A model generated the notes under the pieces. The model did no database searches and was not told the DNA's origin. It was given only the letters and a program-made list of their open reading frames with translations. The position numbers and the translations under genes are program-made. Shown here in pieces: positions 63,606 to 64,000 of a stretch of 64,000 nt of DNA (positions are counted from its first letter, which is position 1; each line of letters begins with the position of its first letter). The DNA comes from Phycisphaerae bacterium. GTDB taxonomy: Bacteria; Planctomycetota; Phycisphaerae; Phycisphaerales; UBA1924. The stretch is from assembly GCA_030432255.1 (NCBI GenBank), contig JAUIHS010000009.1, positions 1 to 64,000 of the forward strand, read 5' to 3'.

Positions 63606-64000
63606 TCAGCCGAATGCGGCTTCCCGATCCTCTTCGGTATCGGGTGCCAGTCTTGAGATGATTCTCGTGCCGACGGAGTCGCCCCAGACATTGACGCTGG
63701 TGCGGCACATGTCGAGGAAGCGATCGACGCCGAGGATGATGGCGATGGCGCCGGCGGGGAGGAGGACGACGCCTTCCATGCCCTTGAGGCTGGTGTTGAC
63801 CGCTCCGATGATGATCATGATGGTCGCGATGGAACCACCCGGGACACCGGCGGCGCCGACGGCGGCAAGTGTGGCCGTCAGGACGATGACGAGGTACTGG
63901 GTGAATCCCAGGTCCGTCCCGAAGAGTTGGAAGAGGAAGATGACCGCGATGCCCTGATACAGCGCGGTGCCGTCCATGTTGACGGTGGCGCCGAGGGGGA
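63606..64000 (-). CDS. sodium:dicarboxylate symporter (DAACS), C-terminal part
   Basis: The gene runs off the right edge. The visible residues read PLGATVNMDGTALYQG, then FLFQLFGTDLGFTQYLVIVL, GAAGVPGGSIATIMIII and DRFLDMCRTSVNVWGD. These are the hairpin-2 and helix 7-8 region of GltP/DctA-like transporters, including the NMDGT sodium and substrate motif. It should import glutamate, aspartate or C4-dicarboxylates with sodium or protons. Only 129 whole C-terminal residues are in view. Confidence 0.92.
   Translation of the reverse strand, partial: PLGATVNMDGTALYQGIAVIFLFQLFGTDLGFTQYLVIVLTATLAAVGAAGVPGGSIATIMIIIGAVNTSLKGMEGVVLLPAGAIAIILGVDRFLDMCRTSVNVWGDSVGTRIISRLAPDTEEDREAAFG

Overview
The window is GC-rich bacterial chromosome, probably from a planctomycete near the Phycisphaerae. 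Supporting signs are a Ser/Thr kinase fused to TPR repeats, a secreted protein ending in a dockerin-like repeat and carrying cysteine-rich repeats, a TPR-YggX fusion, an orphan secretin, LpxB (a Gram-negative envelope), and many genes with no Shine-Dalgarno sequence. The taxonomic placement is inference. I saw no rRNA, tRNA, CRISPR array, phage or transposase gene.

Layout. 1-10.9 kb: a forward translation and transcription block (nusA, infB, ylxP-like, rbfA, an endonuclease III-like gene with a lysine tail, a giant TPR lipoprotein, yebC). 10.9-18.5 kb: reverse comEA-like and GH10-like genes, purC, then small or poorly known genes (secreted coiled coil, putative HTH protein, DUF58, TPR-YggX, zincin) separated by palindromic repeat elements. 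By hand sampling, strand composition changes from C-rich to G-rich in this zone. 18.6-30.6 kb: sppA, mfd, globin, a reverse argE-hutF pair, reverse rpmB, then cysS-tmk-small ORF-FKBP. 30.6-30.7 kb: a heptamer repeat that runs into 62 consecutive G. 30.7-36.7 kb: reverse hisS, then a forward redox operon (thioredoxin/YyaL-DsbD fusion, two very small membrane proteins, a ferric-reductase-like membrane domain fused to a Rieske domain, and a Cys-motif membrane protein). 36.8-49.7 kb: dockerin-like secreted protein, kinase-TPR, alaS, an IVS-like element carrying a four-helix-bundle (S23) gene, FAH family, priA. 50-64 kb: secretin, a STAS/anti-sigma pair, reverse aspS-phzF-asnB, lpxB, an AGCS sodium symporter, an unknown protein and the C-terminal part of a DAACS transporter.

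Most genes are housekeeping. The most unusual items are: (1) palindromic elements with G-rich tandem outer arms, one of which encloses a 23S-IVS-type four-helix-bundle gene outside rRNA; (2) the Rieske/ferric-reductase operon with a 30-residue membrane protein; (3) a GH10-fold protein without either catalytic glutamate; (4) an asparagine synthetase with a hydrophobic segment between its two domains; (5) -10-like boxes 6-8 nt before start codons, which suggests widespread leaderless transcription.
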